Assembly (NCBI GenBank): GCA_947495575.1
Contig: CANLZL010000007.1
Coordinates: 1 to 64,000 of the forward strand
DNA: 64,000 nt
Direction: 5' to 3'
DNA from: an uncultured Nioella sp.
GTDB lineage: Bacteria > Pseudomonadota > Alphaproteobacteria > Rhodobacterales > Rhodobacteraceae
Under the pieces are notes generated by a model. That model ran no database searches. It was not told the DNA's origin and saw only the letters and a list, made by a program, of their open reading frames with translations. Position 1 is the first letter of the stretch; the number at the start of each line of letters is the position of its first letter. The position numbers were made by a program, and so were the translations under genes. Positions 18,868 through 34,865 of the stretch are shown here, piece after piece.

Positions 18868-19133
18868 TCCGGTCCCGACCATTCTGGTTGGGAACCGCGA
18901 CAAAATTGGCTGGATCCGAGAGAAATCTTGGGTCCAGCCAGCCTCGTCTTAGCGAGGGCCCGTTGGATAACCTTGGTTAACGGACCTTCCCTTAGACGTG
19001 GTTCAATGGATCGGGAGCCTGCCGGTGGGACGGCAAGCACGAATTGGTCCGAGCCCGTTTAGTTTCAGTGTGACGCATGTCCGGTGCCCCAACGGACAGA
19101 GCAACGCGAGAAACAGAGAAGGTGTTTGAGAGC
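18868..19133 (+). promoter_or_regulatory. Structured rplL-rpoB intergenic region
   Basis: Four possible hairpins occur in sequence: an imperfect one around 18869-18895 (GGTCCC with GGGAACC), TGGCTGGA with TCCAGCCA at about 18908-18941, CCGTT with AACGG around 18960-18983, and TGCCG-GTGGGA-CGGCA near 19019-19034. In E. coli this interval holds an attenuator and an RNase III site that set the ratio of L12 to RNA polymerase; a similar role is inferred. No promoter with good boxes was identified. Confidence 0.5.
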
Positions 19134-23270
<4,137 letters not shown>

Positions 23271-23323
23271 CGGCGGGTCCCCCGCCAACCTTCCCCCTTT
23301 GCCCCCGATTCAAGGAATTGAAA

Positions 23324-26300
23324 ATGAACCAGGAACTGACCAACAACCCGTTTAACCCGCTGGCCCCCCAGAAGGTTTTCGACGAAATCAAAGTCTCTCT
23401 GGCTTCACCAGAACGGATCCTTTCATGGTCCTTCGGTGAGATCAAAAAGCCCGAGACCATCAACTACCGGACGTTCAAGCCCGAACGTGACGGCCTTTTC
23501 TGTGCGCGTATCTTTGGCCCCGTAAAAGATTACGAATGTCTTTGCGGCAAATATAAGCGCATGAAATATCGCGGCGTTGTCTGCGAGAAATGCGGTGTGG
23601 AAGTTACGCTGCAAAAGGTCCGTCGCGAGCGTATGGGCCATATCGAACTGGCGGCCCCCGTCGCACATATCTGGTTCCTCAAGTCGTTGCCATCGCGCAT
23701 CGGCCTGATGCTGGACATGACCTTGCGCGATCTGGAACGTATCCTTTACTTCGAGAACTACGTTGTAATCGAACCGGGCCTGACTGACCTCACATACGGT
23801 CAGTTGATGTCTGAAGAAGAGTTCATGGATGCCCAAGACGCCTATGGCATGGACGCGTTCCAGGCCAATATCGGCGCCGAAGCTATCCGTGAAATGCTGC
23901 AGGCGATTGACCTTGAGGCCGAGGCAGCTCAGCTGCGCGAAGACCTCAAAGAGGCCACCGGCGAACTGAAGCCGAAGAAGATCATCAAACGATTGAAGAT
24001 CGTCGAGAGCTTCCTTGAATCGGGTAACCGTCCTGAATGGATGATCCTGACTGTTGTGCCCGTGATCCCGCCAGAGCTGCGCCCGCTGGTGCCGTTGGAT
24101 GGTGGCCGTTTTGCGACGTCTGACCTCAACGATCTTTATCGTCGTGTGATCAACCGGAACAACCGTCTCAAGCGCCTGATCGAATTGCGCGCGCCTGACA
24201 TCATCATCCGTAACGAAAAGCGGATGTTGCAGGAATCTGTTGATGCGCTCTTTGACAATGGTCGTCGTGGCCGTGTCATCACCGGTGCGAACAAGCGTCC
24301 TCTGAAATCGCTGTCGGATATGCTGAAGGGTAAGCAGGGCCGTTTCCGTCAAAACCTTTTGGGTAAACGCGTCGACTTTTCCGGCCGTTCGGTCATTGTG
24401 ACCGGTCCGGAACTGAAACTGCACCAGTGTGGCCTTCCCAAGAAGATGGCGCTCGAGCTCTTCAAACCCTTCATCTATTCGCGACTGGAGGCCAAGGGCC
24501 TCTCCAGCACCGTCAAACAGGCGAAGAAGCTGGTCGAAAAAGAACGTCCCGAGGTGTGGGACATCCTTGATGAGGTCATCCGCGAACACCCCGTCATGTT
24601 GAACCGTGCGCCCACGCTGCACCGTCTTGGCATTCAGGCGTTCGAACCTGTTCTGATCGAAGGAAAAGCCATCCAGTTGCACCCGCTGGTTTGTTCTGCG
24701 TTTAACGCCGACTTCGACGGCGACCAAATGGCCGTACACGTTCCGCTGAGCCTTGAGGCCCAGTTGGAAGCACGCGTCCTGATGATGTCGACGAACAACG
24801 TTCTGTCGCCTGCAAACGGCGCGCCGATCATTGTTCCCTCGCAGGATATGGTTCTTGGCCTCTATTACCTCACGCTTCAGCGCGAAGGTATGAAAGGCGA
24901 AGGCATGATGTTTGCCGATATCGACGAGGTTCAGCATGCGCTGGATTCCGGCGAAGTGCATCTGCATGCCAAGATCACTGCGCGGATCCAGCAGATTGAC
25001 GAGGAAGGCAACGAGGTTACCAAACGCTATGAAACGACTCCCGGTCGTTTGATGGTTGGCGGTCTGTTGCCCCTGAACGCGAAAGCTCCGTTTGAGCTGG
25101 TTAACCGGCTGCTCAAGAAGGGTCAGGTTCAGGAGGTTATCGACACCGTCTACCGGTATTGTGGTCAGAAGGAATCCGTTATCTTCTGTGACCAGATCAT
25201 GGGCATGGGCTTCCGCGAGGCGTTCAAGGCCGGCATCTCGTTTGGTAAGGATGACATGGTCATTCCCGACACCAAATGGGAAATCGTTGATGACGTGCGT
25301 GAGCAGGTCAAAGGCTTTGAACAACAGTACATGGACGGTCTGATTACTCAGGGTGAAAAGTACAACAAAGTCATCGACGCCTGGTCGAAATGTAACGATC
25401 AGGTCACCGCAGCCATGATGGATACTATCTCGTCCAACAAGCGGGATGAGAACGGCGCCGAAATGGAGCCGAACTCGGTCTATATGATGGCTGACTCCAA
25501 AGCGCGTGGCTCGGTCACTCAGATGAAACAGCTTGGCGGTATGCGTGGTCTGATGGCCAAACCGTCTGGCGAGATCATCGAGACGCCGATCATCTCGAAC
25601 TTTAAGGAAGGTCTGACCGTTCTTGAATACTTCAACTCGACCCACGGCGCCCGTAAAGGTCTGTCCGATACGGCGCTTAAGACGGCGAACTCGGGCTACC
25701 TGACCCGTCGTCTGGTGGACGTAGCGCAGGACTGTATCGTGCGCATGGTTGATTGCGGCACGTCGAACACGATCACTGCTGAACCCGCCACGCGGGACGG
25801 TGAGATTGTTTCTTCGTTGTCCGAGCGTATTCTGGGCCGGACCTCTGGTGAAGATGTTCTGGTTCCCGGCACCGACGAGGTTCTGGTAGCGGAAGGTGAA
25901 CTGATCGACGAACGCAAATCTGACGCCATCGAGGCGGCCGGTGTTCCGTCGATGCGTATCCGTTCGCCACTGACCTGTGAGGCCGAAGAAGGCGTTTGCG
26001 CAACCTGTTATGGTCGTGACCTTGCCCGTGGTACGCGCGTCAACACTGGTGAGGCCGTCGGCATCATCGCAGCGCAGTCCATTGGTGAACCCGGCACACA
26101 GCTGACGATGCGGACCTTCCACATCGGCGGTGTTGCCCAAGGTGGTCAGCAATCCTTCCAGGAAGCTGGTCAGGAAGGCACTGTCGAGTTCCGCGATACC
26201 AACCTGCTGAAGAACGAAGCCGGTGAGCAAGTGGTCATGGGCCGTAACATGCAACTGGCCATTGTTGATGATCAAGGTGGTGAACGGGCCAGCTTCAAGT

Positions 26301-27550
26301 TGGGCTATGGTTCCAAGGTACACGTTGCCGAAGGTGCCAAAGTCGCGCGTGGCGATCGCCTGTTCGAATGGGACCCCTACACTCTGCCGATCATTGCCGA
26401 AAAGCCCGGTAAAGTGAAATTCGTAGACCTGACCGTTGGCATTTCGCTGCGGGATGAAACCGATGATGCGACGGGCATGTCCCAGAAAATCGTCTCGGAT
26501 TGGCGCGCTGCACCCAAGGGTAACGAGCTGAAGCCGGAAATCATCATTGTGGGTGAGGACGGGGAGCCAATGCGCAATGACGCGGGCAACCCAGTGACCT
26601 ACACGATGTCGGTTGATGCGATTTTGTCGGTAGAAGACGGCCAGACCGTTGCCGCCGGTGAAGTTGTCGCGCGTATCCCGCGTGAAGGTGCCAAGACCAA
26701 GGACATTACCGGTGGTCTGCCGCGTGTGGCCGAACTCTTTGAAGCACGTCGTCCGAAAGATCACGCAATCATCGCTGAAAAAGATGGTTACGTGAAATTC
26801 GGCCGCGACTTCAAAAACAAGCGCCGCATCTCGGTTGTGCCTGCAGATGAAAGTCAGGAACCCGTCGAATACATGGTGCCCAAAGGCAAGCACATTCCGG
26901 TTGCCGAAGGGGACTTCATCCAGAAGGGTGAATACATCATGGATGGCAACCCGGCGCCTCATGACATCCTGTCCATTATGGGTGTAGAGGCCTTGGCCGA
27001 CTACATGATCGATGAGGTTCAGGACGTTTACCGACTGCAAGGCGTTAAGATCAACGACAAGCATATCGAGGTGATCGTTCGCCAAATGCTGCAGAAATGG
27101 GAGATCCTGGATTCAGGGGAAACCACTCTGCTCAAGGGCGAAAACGTCGATAAGGCCGAGTTTGATGAAGCCAACGCCAAGGCGGTAGCCGATGGGCGTC
27201 GCCCAGCCGAGGGTCAACCGATCCTCTTGGGCATCACCAAGGCGTCGCTGCAAACGCGGTCCTTCATCTCGGCGGCGTCGTTCCAGGAAACCACGCGCGT
27301 TCTGACCGAAGCATCGGTTCAGGGCAAACGTGACAAACTGGTTGGCCTGAAAGAGAACGTCATCGTTGGTCGCCTGATCCCGGCTGGTACTGGTGGGGCA
27401 ACCCAACAAGTGCGCAAAATCGCTCAGGATCGTGACACGAAGGTCATCGAAGAGGCACGTGCCGAGGCTGAAGCTGCTGCTGCATTGGCTGCCCCGGAAG
27501 AGGCACCAATGTCGGACATTTCGACCAGCGAAAGCCCGGTTGAAGAGTAA
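23324..27550 (+). CDS. rpoC: DNA-directed RNA polymerase subunit beta'
   Basis: The beta' subunit holds the catalytic magnesium through NADFDGD at residues 461-467. The 1408-residue protein has the N-terminal zinc ribbon ([19 protein letters not shown]), the bridge and trigger helices and the second zinc site ([14 protein letters not shown]). The ATG at 23324 has AAGGA seven bases upstream; the in-frame TTG six bases earlier is not needed. A strong intrinsic terminator follows. Confidence 0.98.
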   Translation: MNQELTNNPFNPLAPQKVFDEIKVSLASPERILSWSFGEIKKPETINYRTFKPERDGLFCARIFGPVKDYECLCGKYKRMKYRGVVCEKCGVEVTLQKVRRERMGHIELAAPVAHIWFLKSLPSRIGLMLDMTLRDLERILYFENYVVIEPGLTDLTYGQLMSEEEFMDAQDAYGMDAFQANIGAEAIREMLQAIDLEAEAAQLREDLKEATGELKPKKIIKRLKIVESFLESGNRPEWMILTVVPVIPPELRPLVPLDGGRFATSDLNDLYRRVINRNNRLKRLIELRAPDIIIRNEKRMLQESVDALFDNGRRGRVITGANKRPLKSLSDMLKGKQGRFRQNLLGKRVDFSGRSVIVTGPELKLHQCGLPKKMALELFKPFIYSRLEAKGLSSTVKQAKKLVEKERPEVWDILDEVIREHPVMLNRAPTLHRLGIQAFEPVLIEGKAIQLHPLVCSAFNADFDGDQMAVHVPLSLEAQLEARVLMMSTNNVLSPANGAPIIVPSQDMVLGLYYLTLQREGMKGEGMMFADIDEVQHALDSGEVHLHAKITARIQQIDEEGNEVTKRYETTPGRLMVGGLLPLNAKAPFELVNRLLKKGQVQEVIDTVYRYCGQKESVIFCDQIMGMGFREAFKAGISFGKDDMVIPDTKWEIVDDVREQVKGFEQQYMDGLITQGEKYNKVIDAWSKCNDQVTAAMMDTISSNKRDENGAEMEPNSVYMMADSKARGSVTQMKQLGGMRGLMAKPSGEIIETPIISNFKEGLTVLEYFNSTHGARKGLSDTALKTANSGYLTRRLVDVAQDCIVRMVDCGTSNTITAEPATRDGEIVSSLSERILGRTSGEDVLVPGTDEVLVAEGELIDERKSDAIEAAGVPSMRIRSPLTCEAEEGVCATCYGRDLARGTRVNTGEAVGIIAAQSIGEPGTQLTMRTFHIGGVAQGGQQSFQEAGQEGTVEFRDTNLLKNEAGEQVVMGRNMQLAIVDDQGGERASFKLGYGSKVHVAEGAKVARGDRLFEWDPYTLPIIAEKPGKVKFVDLTVGISLRDETDDATGMSQKIVSDWRAAPKGNELKPEIIIVGEDGEPMRNDAGNPVTYTMSVDAILSVEDGQTVAAGEVVARIPREGAKTKDITGGLPRVAELFEARRPKDHAIIAEKDGYVKFGRDFKNKRRISVVPADESQEPVEYMVPKGKHIPVAEGDFIQKGEYIMDGNPAPHDILSIMGVEALADYMIDEVQDVYRLQGVKINDKHIEVIVRQMLQKWEILDSGETTLLKGENVDKAEFDEANAKAVADGRRPAEGQPILLGITKASLQTRSFISAASFQETTRVLTEASVQGKRDKLVGLKENVIVGRLIPAGTGGATQQVRKIAQDRDTKVIEEARAEAEAAAALAAPEEAPMSDISTSESPVEE

Positions 27551-27572
27551 GCGTAGCGCCGTAAAGACTTTT

Positions 27573-27615
27573 TGCCCCCGCCTGACCTGTTCAGGTGGGG
27601 GCATTTTCTTTTTTG
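27573..27615 (+). terminator. Terminator of the rpoBC transcript
   Basis: TGCCCCCGCCTGA, loop CCTGT and TCAGGTGGGGGCA give a 13-bp stem with one G-T wobble, followed by TTTTCTTTTTT. It lies 22 bases after the rpoC stop. Confidence 0.92.
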
Positions 27616-27677
27616 GCAGGGGATTCCCACAGACAGGGCAATCGCATAGGATTTCCTGAAAATGGGCGGGTCCGGAC

Positions 27678-28547
27678 ATGGTAAAAAGTTTTCGAAACGA
27701 AATTGTCGGTGTGTGCCGGTTCTCCTATCTGGGGGATGGTGGGTTCGAGGTCTCGAAGAAGCAGAAAAAGGAAGAAAAGCTAGCTGAAGTCCTTTACGAC
27801 CAGCAACGCATGAACCGCCGTTTCGCCTTTTTCGAGAAGATTTGTGTTCCTTCTCTGGCTGCACAGACCGACCAAAGTTTTCGGTTGGTCGTGCTGGTTG
27901 GCACCTCCATGCCGCTCAGGTTTCGGCGGCGCCTTAAGACCTTGGCCGAGGATCATCCATTCCTGCAAATCGTGGCGCTAGAGCCCTACGGGCCGCTGAG
28001 TGCAACCAAACGCGCCTATCGCCGGGGCTTGCCCGACGGCGCGGATTTCATGACAGGGTTCCGAATAGATGATGATGACGCCGTAGCGATTGATTACATC
28101 GAAAAGACCCGCGCCTATGCTGACCAGATGATTACGAATGGCTGGGCGGATGAGAATAACCCGGTTGTCATCGCTTTTCACCGAGGCATCTATTGGGACA
28201 TGAATGACCAGGAAGATCCATTCTATGACTTCCGGGAAATCGGTCCGCTTGGTCTGGCCAGTGCTATGGTCACAAAGCCTGACGACCATTCCAACATGTT
28301 CCGCTGGAACCATCGCCGCGTCGGCGCCCACGCGCGGATGTGGACCGATCCAAACGACCAGATGTTTGTGCGTACCTTGCACCATCACAACGATTCAGAC
28401 AGGTCCATCCCGCCGGGGGCTGAACCTATTACAAAATGGGACGCAAAAGAGATTTTGCGCAGCCGGTTTGGCCTGGACCCGGATGAAGTTTTGCCCCTGA
28501 TGTGGCGCAAATTCAAAGGCGAAAAAGAGGCTGGCAAAACGGAATGA
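27678..28547 (+). CDS. Putative rhamnosyltransferase-like glycosyltransferase
   Basis: A 289-residue cytoplasmic GT-A-like protein of the putative rhamnosyl transferase family found in Rhodobacterales. Visible features are an N-terminal strand (GVCRFSYLGDGGF), RRFAFFEKICVPSLAAQTDQ, a metal-binding acidic motif FRIDDDDAVA near 131-140 in the place of the GT DxD, and a C-terminal HHHNDSDR segment. The sugar and acceptor are unknown. It shares a four-base ATGA overlap with the transporter gene downstream, so the two are coupled. Confidence 0.75.
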   Translation: MVKSFRNEIVGVCRFSYLGDGGFEVSKKQKKEEKLAEVLYDQQRMNRRFAFFEKICVPSLAAQTDQSFRLVVLVGTSMPLRFRRRLKTLAEDHPFLQIVALEPYGPLSATKRAYRRGLPDGADFMTGFRIDDDDAVAIDYIEKTRAYADQMITNGWADENNPVVIAFHRGIYWDMNDQEDPFYDFREIGPLGLASAMVTKPDDHSNMFRWNHRRVGAHARMWTDPNDQMFVRTLHHHNDSDRSIPPGAEPITKWDAKEILRSRFGLDPDEVLPLMWRKFKGEKEAGKTE

Positions 28548-29422
28548 CCCTCAGCCCGAACCTGCAAGGGGCCCTCTTCATGATGGGCAGCATGGCAGGG
28601 TACACGTTCAATGATGCGTTGGTGAAGGTGGCGGCGGCGGATTTACCGCTGTTTCAGGTCGTTCTTCTAAGGGGCATCCTGACAACCCTGATGATGTTTG
28701 CATTGGCCTGGGCCATGGGCATGCGCCGGGTCTGGATTCCGCGCGGAGATTTTTGGCCCGTCGTTTGGCGTACTGCGGCAGAACTGGCGGCGATGGTCGC
28801 CTTTTTGACAGCTCTCCTGCATCTGCCATTGGCCAACGCAACGGCCGTGTTGGCCGCATTGCCATTGACCGTTACCCTCGCTGGCGCCGTGTTTCTGGGC
28901 GAACCGGTCGGGTGGCGCAGGATGGCCGCGATCCTGATCGGATTTGTCGGAGTAATGCTGATCATTCAGCCGGGTACGGACGGGTTCAATGCCTATTCAT
29001 TGCTGGCTTTTCTTTCGGTTATTCTGATCACTATACGGGATATATACACTCGCCAGTTTTCAAATGATGTCCCCTCGTTGCTAGTGGCCTGCATCACCGC
29101 CTTTGCGGTAACCGTTGTAGGGGCCGTTGCTATGATCGGACGAGAGTGGGTGGACATCACACCCCAGTCGTCATTTGCAATCGCCGGCGCCGCCATATTC
29201 ATTCTGGCGGGATACCTTTTTTCAATCGTTGTGATGCGGGTTGGGGATATTGGGTTTGTCGCGCCTTTCCGGTATTCGTCTTTAATCTGGGCGCTGATAT
29301 TGGGATGGTTCCTTCTTGGGGAATGGCCCAATGTATTCACCCAGATCGGCGCACTGATCGTGGCTGGAACGGGGGTTTATACCCTTTACCGGGAACAAAT
29401 GGTGGTGGAAAAAACAGCGTGA
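28544..29422 (+). CDS. DMT superfamily (EamA) transporter
   Basis: A 292-residue inner-membrane protein with ten predicted helices in two EamA halves. Typical pieces are YTFNDALVKVAAADLPLFQV at the start, ALPLTVTLAGAVFLGEPVGWRR closing the first half and RYSSLIWALILGWFLLGEWP in the second. Members export metabolites or drugs; the substrate is unknown. The start at 28544 overlaps the upstream stop (ATGA). Together with the glycosyltransferase gene it sits between rpoC and rpsL, where many bacteria have none or few genes. Confidence 0.87.
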   Translation: MTLSPNLQGALFMMGSMAGYTFNDALVKVAAADLPLFQVVLLRGILTTLMMFALAWAMGMRRVWIPRGDFWPVVWRTAAELAAMVAFLTALLHLPLANATAVLAALPLTVTLAGAVFLGEPVGWRRMAAILIGFVGVMLIIQPGTDGFNAYSLLAFLSVILITIRDIYTRQFSNDVPSLLVACITAFAVTVVGAVAMIGREWVDITPQSSFAIAGAAIFILAGYLFSIVVMRVGDIGFVAPFRYSSLIWALILGWFLLGEWPNVFTQIGALIVAGTGVYTLYREQMVVEKTA

Positions 29423-29770
29423 TCCTGCTGCCGGTGCGAGCAGGATTTCTGGGACATCGGGCGCAGTGTAACAGTGCTCTGTTGCTTCGAAAAAATTGGA
29501 TCACCTGGAGATCACCCGGGTAGGGACCTGCCACTGTTGACACCCTATCCGATTCCCCCTATACCCCGCGCCACTTGGCCGGGCTGCGTTCTGCGCGCAT
29601 GGTCAGAAAATACAGATTTGAGTGGTCAAGATCAGGACCGTTTTTAGGGCTTGATCCTCTGAGAATTCCACCGCTGTGTCCTCCAGGTAGGGAAGGGGCA
29701 CAAGCGGTATTGGTGTTTTCGCAAACGCGTGGGCGCCAGATGACATGAACGAGCTAACCGGGGAGACCCC
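29423..29770 (+). other. Intergenic region ahead of rpsL
   Basis: Just after the transporter stop is a hairpin with ATCCTGCT and AGCAGGAT arms (29422-29446), a weak terminator with a short T-run. The rest holds the rpsL promoter and a leader of about 200 bases without a credible gene or strong stem. Confidence 0.6.
29537..29565 (+). promoter_or_regulatory. str operon (rpsL) promoter
   Basis: TTGACA and TATACC separated by 17 bases, the spacer ending in CCCCC directly before the -10 box. The -35 is perfect; the -10 lacks the terminal T. The start site would be near 29572, giving a leader of about 200 bases. Confidence 0.8.
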
Positions 29771-30142
29771 ATGCCGACGATCCAACAGCTGATCCGCAAA
29801 CCGCGTCAGCCTAAAGTAAAGCGCTCCAAGTCCCAGCACTTGGAATCTTGCCCCCAGAAACGTGGTGTTTGCACCCGCGTCTATACAACCACCCCGAAAA
29901 AGCCGAACTCGGCTATGCGTAAGGTTGCCAAAGTGCGCCTGACCAACGGTTTCGAGGTCATCTCTTACATCCCAGGTGAAAGCCACAACCTTCAGGAACA
30001 CTCCGTGGTTCTGATCCGTGGCGGCCGTGTAAAAGACCTTCCCGGTGTTCGCTATCACATCCTGCGTGGTGTTCTGGATACGCAAGGCGTCAAAGACCGT
30101 CGCCAGCGTCGTTCGAAATACGGCGCCAAGCGTCCCAAGTAA
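29771..30142 (+). CDS. rpsL: 30S ribosomal protein S12
   Basis: S12 lines the decoding centre. The 123-residue protein is full length, with [19 protein letters not shown] and the [13 protein letters not shown] loop. The lysines at the classical streptomycin-resistance sites are unchanged, so it looks drug-sensitive. It is the first gene of the str operon, 12 bases ahead of rpsG. Confidence 0.98.
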   Translation: MPTIQQLIRKPRQPKVKRSKSQHLESCPQKRGVCTRVYTTTPKKPNSAMRKVAKVRLTNGFEVISYIPGESHNLQEHSVVLIRGGRVKDLPGVRYHILRGVLDTQGVKDRRQRRSKYGAKRPK

Positions 30143-30625
<483 letters not shown>

Positions 30626-30631
30626 TCAATT

Positions 30632-30673
30632 TCGTCGGGGGATTTTATCCCCCGGCGGTTTTCTTTCTTTTCG
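30632..30673 (+). terminator. Terminator-like hairpin between rpsG and fusA
   Basis: TCGTCGGGGGAT, loop TTT and ATCCCCCGGCGG pair over 12 bp with wobbles, followed by the T-rich run TTTTCTTTCTTTT. It begins seven bases after the rpsG stop and ends near the fusA Shine-Dalgarno, so it probably lets only part of the transcription into fusA-tuf. Confidence 0.8.
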
Positions 30674-30690
30674 CCTAAGGACCAAAACCC

Positions 30691-32808
30691 ATGGCACGCG
30701 AATATCCGCTAGAGCGTTACCGCAACTTCGGAATCATGGCCCACATCGATGCGGGCAAAACCACATGTTCCGAGCGTATCCTTTACTACACTGGCAAATC
30801 CCACAACATCGGTGAGGTGCACGATGGTGCGGCCACCATGGACTGGATGGAGCAGGAACAGGAACGCGGGATCACCATTACCTCGGCTGCGACCACCACA
30901 TTCTGGGAACGCACCGAAGACGGTAAGACCGCTGACTCTGAAAAGCACCGCCTGAACATCATCGACACCCCAGGACACGTTGACTTCACGATTGAAGTTG
31001 AGCGTTCGCTGGCGGTTCTTGATGGTGCCGTCTGTGTTCTTGACGCCAACGCTGGTGTTGAACCCCAGACTGAAACCGTTTGGCGCCAGGCTGACCGCTA
31101 CAAAGTTCCGCGTATGGTTTTCGTCAACAAAATGGACAAAATCGGCGCGGATTTCTTCAACTGCGTGAAGATGATCGAAGACCGCACCGGTGCGGTTGCT
31201 GTTCCTGTCGGTATTCCGATCGGCGCAGAAACCGAGCTGGAAGGCCTGATCGACCTCGTCACCATGGAAGAGTGGCTGTGGCAGGGCGAAGACCTTGGTG
31301 CATCCTGGGTCAAAGCCCCCATCCGTGATGAACTGAAGGACATGGCCGACGAATGGCGCGCCAAAATGATCGAGAACGCCGTCGAAATGGACGACGACGC
31401 GATGGAAGCCTACCTGGAAGGTGAAGAGCCTGACGTTCCGACTTTGCGCAAGCTGCTGCGTAAAGGCACTTTGGAAATGGCGTTCGTCCCCGTTTTGGGT
31501 GGTTCTGCGTTCAAAAACAAAGGTGTTCAGCCTCTGTTGAACGCCGTGATCGACTATCTGCCCAGCCCGCTGGACGTTGTTGATTACATGGGCTTCAAAC
31601 CCGGTGACGAAACTGAAACCCGTGATATCGCCCGCCGCGCGGATGATAACATGGCGTTCTCAGGCCTGGCCTTCAAAATCATGAACGACCCGTTCGTTGG
31701 TTCGTTGACCTTCGTTCGGATTTACTCGGGCACGCTCACCAAGGGCGACTCGATGCTGAACTCGACCAAGGAAAACAACGAGCGCGTCGGTCGAATGATG
31801 ATGATGCACTCAAACAACCGCGACGAGATCACCGAAGCATTTGCTGGAGACATCATTGCGCTTGGCGGTCTGAAGAACACCACAACCGGTGACACGCTTT
31901 GCGACAAGGCAGATCCGGTGGTTCTGGAAACGATGACTTTCCCCGATCCTGTAATCGAGATTGCCGTTGAACCCAAAACCAAGGGCGACCAAGAGAAGAT
32001 GTCTCAAGGTCTGGCGCGTCTTGCGGCAGAAGACCCCTCCTTCCGCGTGGAAACTGACATGGAATCCGGTCAGACCATCATGAAGGGCATGGGCGAACTT
32101 CACCTCGACATTCTGGTCGATCGCCTGAAGCGCGAGTTCAAGGTTGAGGCCAATATCGGTGCACCCCAAGTGGCGTATCGTGAGACCATCGGCCACGAAG
32201 TTGAGCACACCTATACCCACAAGAAACAGTCGGGTGGTTCTGGTCAGTTCGGTGAGGTCAAACTCATCATCACGCCGACCGAGCCGGGCGAAGGATACTC
32301 CTTCGAAAGCCGCATCGTTGGTGGTTCGGTTCCCAAGGAATACATCCCCGGTGTTGAAAAAGGCATCAAGTCCGTCATGGATAGCGGCCCGCTGGCCGGC
32401 TTCCCCGTGATTGACTTCAAGGTTGCCCTGATCGACGGTAAGTTCCACGATGTTGACTCCAGCGTTCTGGCCTTCGAAATCGCTGCACGTATGTGTATGC
32501 GCGAAGGCATGAAAAAAGCGGGCGCCAAGCTTTTGGAACCGATCATGAAGGTCGAGGTCATTACGCCTGAAGAGTACACCGGTGGCATCATCGGCGACCT
32601 CACCTCGCGTCGCGGCCAGGTTTCGGGTCAGGAGCCACGCGGTAACGCAATCGCGATCGACGCGTTTGTGCCGCTGGCCAATATGTTCGGCTACATCAAC
32701 ACCCTGCGTTCCATGTCTTCGGGCCGCGCGCAGTTTACGATGCAGTTCGACCATTACGATCCGGTTCCGCAGAACATCTCGGACGAGATCCAGTCCAAAT
32801 TCGCATAA
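30691..32808 (+). CDS. fusA: Elongation factor G
   Basis: EF-G drives translocation and, with RRF, ribosome recycling. The 705-residue protein has the GTPase motifs AHIDAGKTT, the switch region around [20 protein letters not shown] and NKMD, then domains II-V ending in [20 protein letters not shown] precedes the ATG. It is followed by tuf copy 2 after 82 structured bases. Confidence 0.98.
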   Translation: MAREYPLERYRNFGIMAHIDAGKTTCSERILYYTGKSHNIGEVHDGAATMDWMEQEQERGITITSAATTTFWERTEDGKTADSEKHRLNIIDTPGHVDFTIEVERSLAVLDGAVCVLDANAGVEPQTETVWRQADRYKVPRMVFVNKMDKIGADFFNCVKMIEDRTGAVAVPVGIPIGAETELEGLIDLVTMEEWLWQGEDLGASWVKAPIRDELKDMADEWRAKMIENAVEMDDDAMEAYLEGEEPDVPTLRKLLRKGTLEMAFVPVLGGSAFKNKGVQPLLNAVIDYLPSPLDVVDYMGFKPGDETETRDIARRADDNMAFSGLAFKIMNDPFVGSLTFVRIYSGTLTKGDSMLNSTKENNERVGRMMMMHSNNRDEITEAFAGDIIALGGLKNTTTGDTLCDKADPVVLETMTFPDPVIEIAVEPKTKGDQEKMSQGLARLAAEDPSFRVETDMESGQTIMKGMGELHLDILVDRLKREFKVEANIGAPQVAYRETIGHEVEHTYTHKKQSGGSGQFGEVKLIITPTEPGEGYSFESRIVGGSVPKEYIPGVEKGIKSVMDSGPLAGFPVIDFKVALIDGKFHDVDSSVLAFEIAARMCMREGMKKAGAKLLEPIMKVEVITPEEYTGGIIGDLTSRRGQVSGQEPRGNAIAIDAFVPLANMFGYINTLRSMSSGRAQFTMQFDHYDPVPQNISDEIQSKFA

Positions 32809-32814
32809 CGGGAT

Positions 32815-32870
32815 GGCGGGGAGGACCCCGCCCTACCCACACCTGTAGGGTGGGCTTTGTCCCACCGCCC
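32815..32870 (+). other. Nested hairpins between fusA and tuf copy 2
   Basis: GGCGGGG-AGGA-CCCCGCC (32815-32832) is a perfect 7-bp stem. It is followed by CCCTAC with GTAGGG, and by GGTGGG-CTTTGT-CCCACC near 32849-32866. These stems compete for one another's strands, so the region can fold in more than one way; a processing or attenuation role is possible. Confidence 0.6.
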
Positions 32871-32890
32871 AATGACAAGGAGGCCTATCC

Positions 32891-34066
<1,176 letters not shown>

Positions 34067-34094
34067 TCCCGCATCAGCGGTGTTATCCGGCGAC

Positions 34095-34120
34095 CCTTGC
34101 TTTTGCCCGCAAAAGCAAGG
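34095..34120. other. Perfect 11-bp inverted repeat after tuf copy 2
   Basis: The same CCTTGCTTTTG-CCCG-CAAAAGCAAGG hairpin as at 9926-9951, unchanged. Confidence 0.6.
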
Positions 34121-34144
34121 ACAGCCAACAAAAACCAAAACCGC

Positions 34145-34174
34145 AAAGGCCCGCAAATAAGGCGGGCCTTTGGC
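34145..34174 (+). terminator. Terminator of the str operon
   Basis: AAAGGCCCGC pairs with GCGGGCCTTT over 10 bp around a 7-base loop. Relative to copy 1, two base changes in the loop region remove the innermost pair. Confidence 0.8.
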
Positions 34175-34200
34175 ATGTTTGGGTCAGCATTTGTCGAGCA

Positions 34201-34231
34201 CGAAAAAAAGCCCACCGAATTGGCGGGCTTT
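34201..34231 (-). terminator. Terminator of the pilin-like gene (minus strand)
   Basis: Read on the minus strand, AAAGCCCGCC, AATTC and GGTGGGCTTT form a 10-bp stem with one mismatch, followed by a run of seven T. It lies 30 bases beyond the stop of the minus-strand gene at 34261. Confidence 0.85.
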
Positions 34232-34260
34232 GGGTCAAAAAACGTAAACGGCGGCTTGGG

Positions 34261-34752
34261 CTACAGGGATCCGTTCGCCGTGTAGATCGCATGCATCTCG
34301 GCATAAGTCATGTTATCGCCAGTGTCGATTGTCACACCATTGGCCGCAGCCATTGCTTCGAACGCACCAAAGTCATCGATGGATTCTCCATCGGCATAGG
34401 TCATGGCCAGAGCTTGTTGGTAAAGTTGATTATAGGCGGCTTGGTAATCGCCACCGTTGGACGCCAGGACGGACGCAACATAAGATTCTGCGCCTGACGC
34501 GGATTGGCGCGGCGAGAAAATGCCCAGATTGCCCCACCCGCTGTTGATCATCGCCGAGCCAGAGGTCCAGTCATAAAGGCTGCCGCTGTCGACACTTGCC
34601 AGGGTTGCTGATGTGTCCCCCGACAGGTCTTCTGTCCCGTCAGATACCACGGCCGCTGTTGCCAGTCCGAGGCCAACCAACCCTGCGGTCAATACCACCC
34701 AATCGACAGTAATTGCACCGTCTTCGGACTGTAAAAAACTTTGCATAGTCAT
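34261..34752 (-). CDS. Flp-pilin-like protein with long C-terminal extension
   Basis: A 163-residue protein starting MTMQSFLQSEDGAITVDWVV followed by a hydrophobic helix to about residue 36. Gly12-Ala13 with an acidic residue at +5 (Asp17) resembles the class III prepilin cleavage site of Flp pilins (G then A-T-A-I-E-Y), with Asp in place of Glu. The remaining 125 residues are polar, rich in Ser, Gly, Asp and aromatics, far longer than in Flp pilins. It may be a minor pilin or pseudopilin; no tad or prepilin peptidase genes are nearby. AGGAG precedes the ATG. Confidence 0.65.
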   Translation of the reverse strand: MTMQSFLQSEDGAITVDWVVLTAGLVGLGLATAAVVSDGTEDLSGDTSATLASVDSGSLYDWTSGSAMINSGWGNLGIFSPRQSASGAESYVASVLASNGGDYQAAYNQLYQQALAMTYADGESIDDFGAFEAMAAANGVTIDTGDNMTYAEMHAIYTANGSL

Positions 34753-34865
34753 CAGAGGTCTCCTCTGGCAATTTAGGAATAGTAACCATTATCCAGAGAG
34801 AATGCGGCGTTGGGATGGCACAACAGGGAAAAGGAGACGGCCATTCTTGGCGAAACTCTACATCG

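Noticed and set aside
23423-27085. A 1220-codon open frame antisense to rpoC (and a similar 657-codon one at 19065-21038 opposite rpoB)
   Set aside because: Antisense frames of this length are a by-product of GC-rich third positions in strongly biased genes. The proteins are His- and Phe-rich and of no known type, and there are no ribosome-binding sites.
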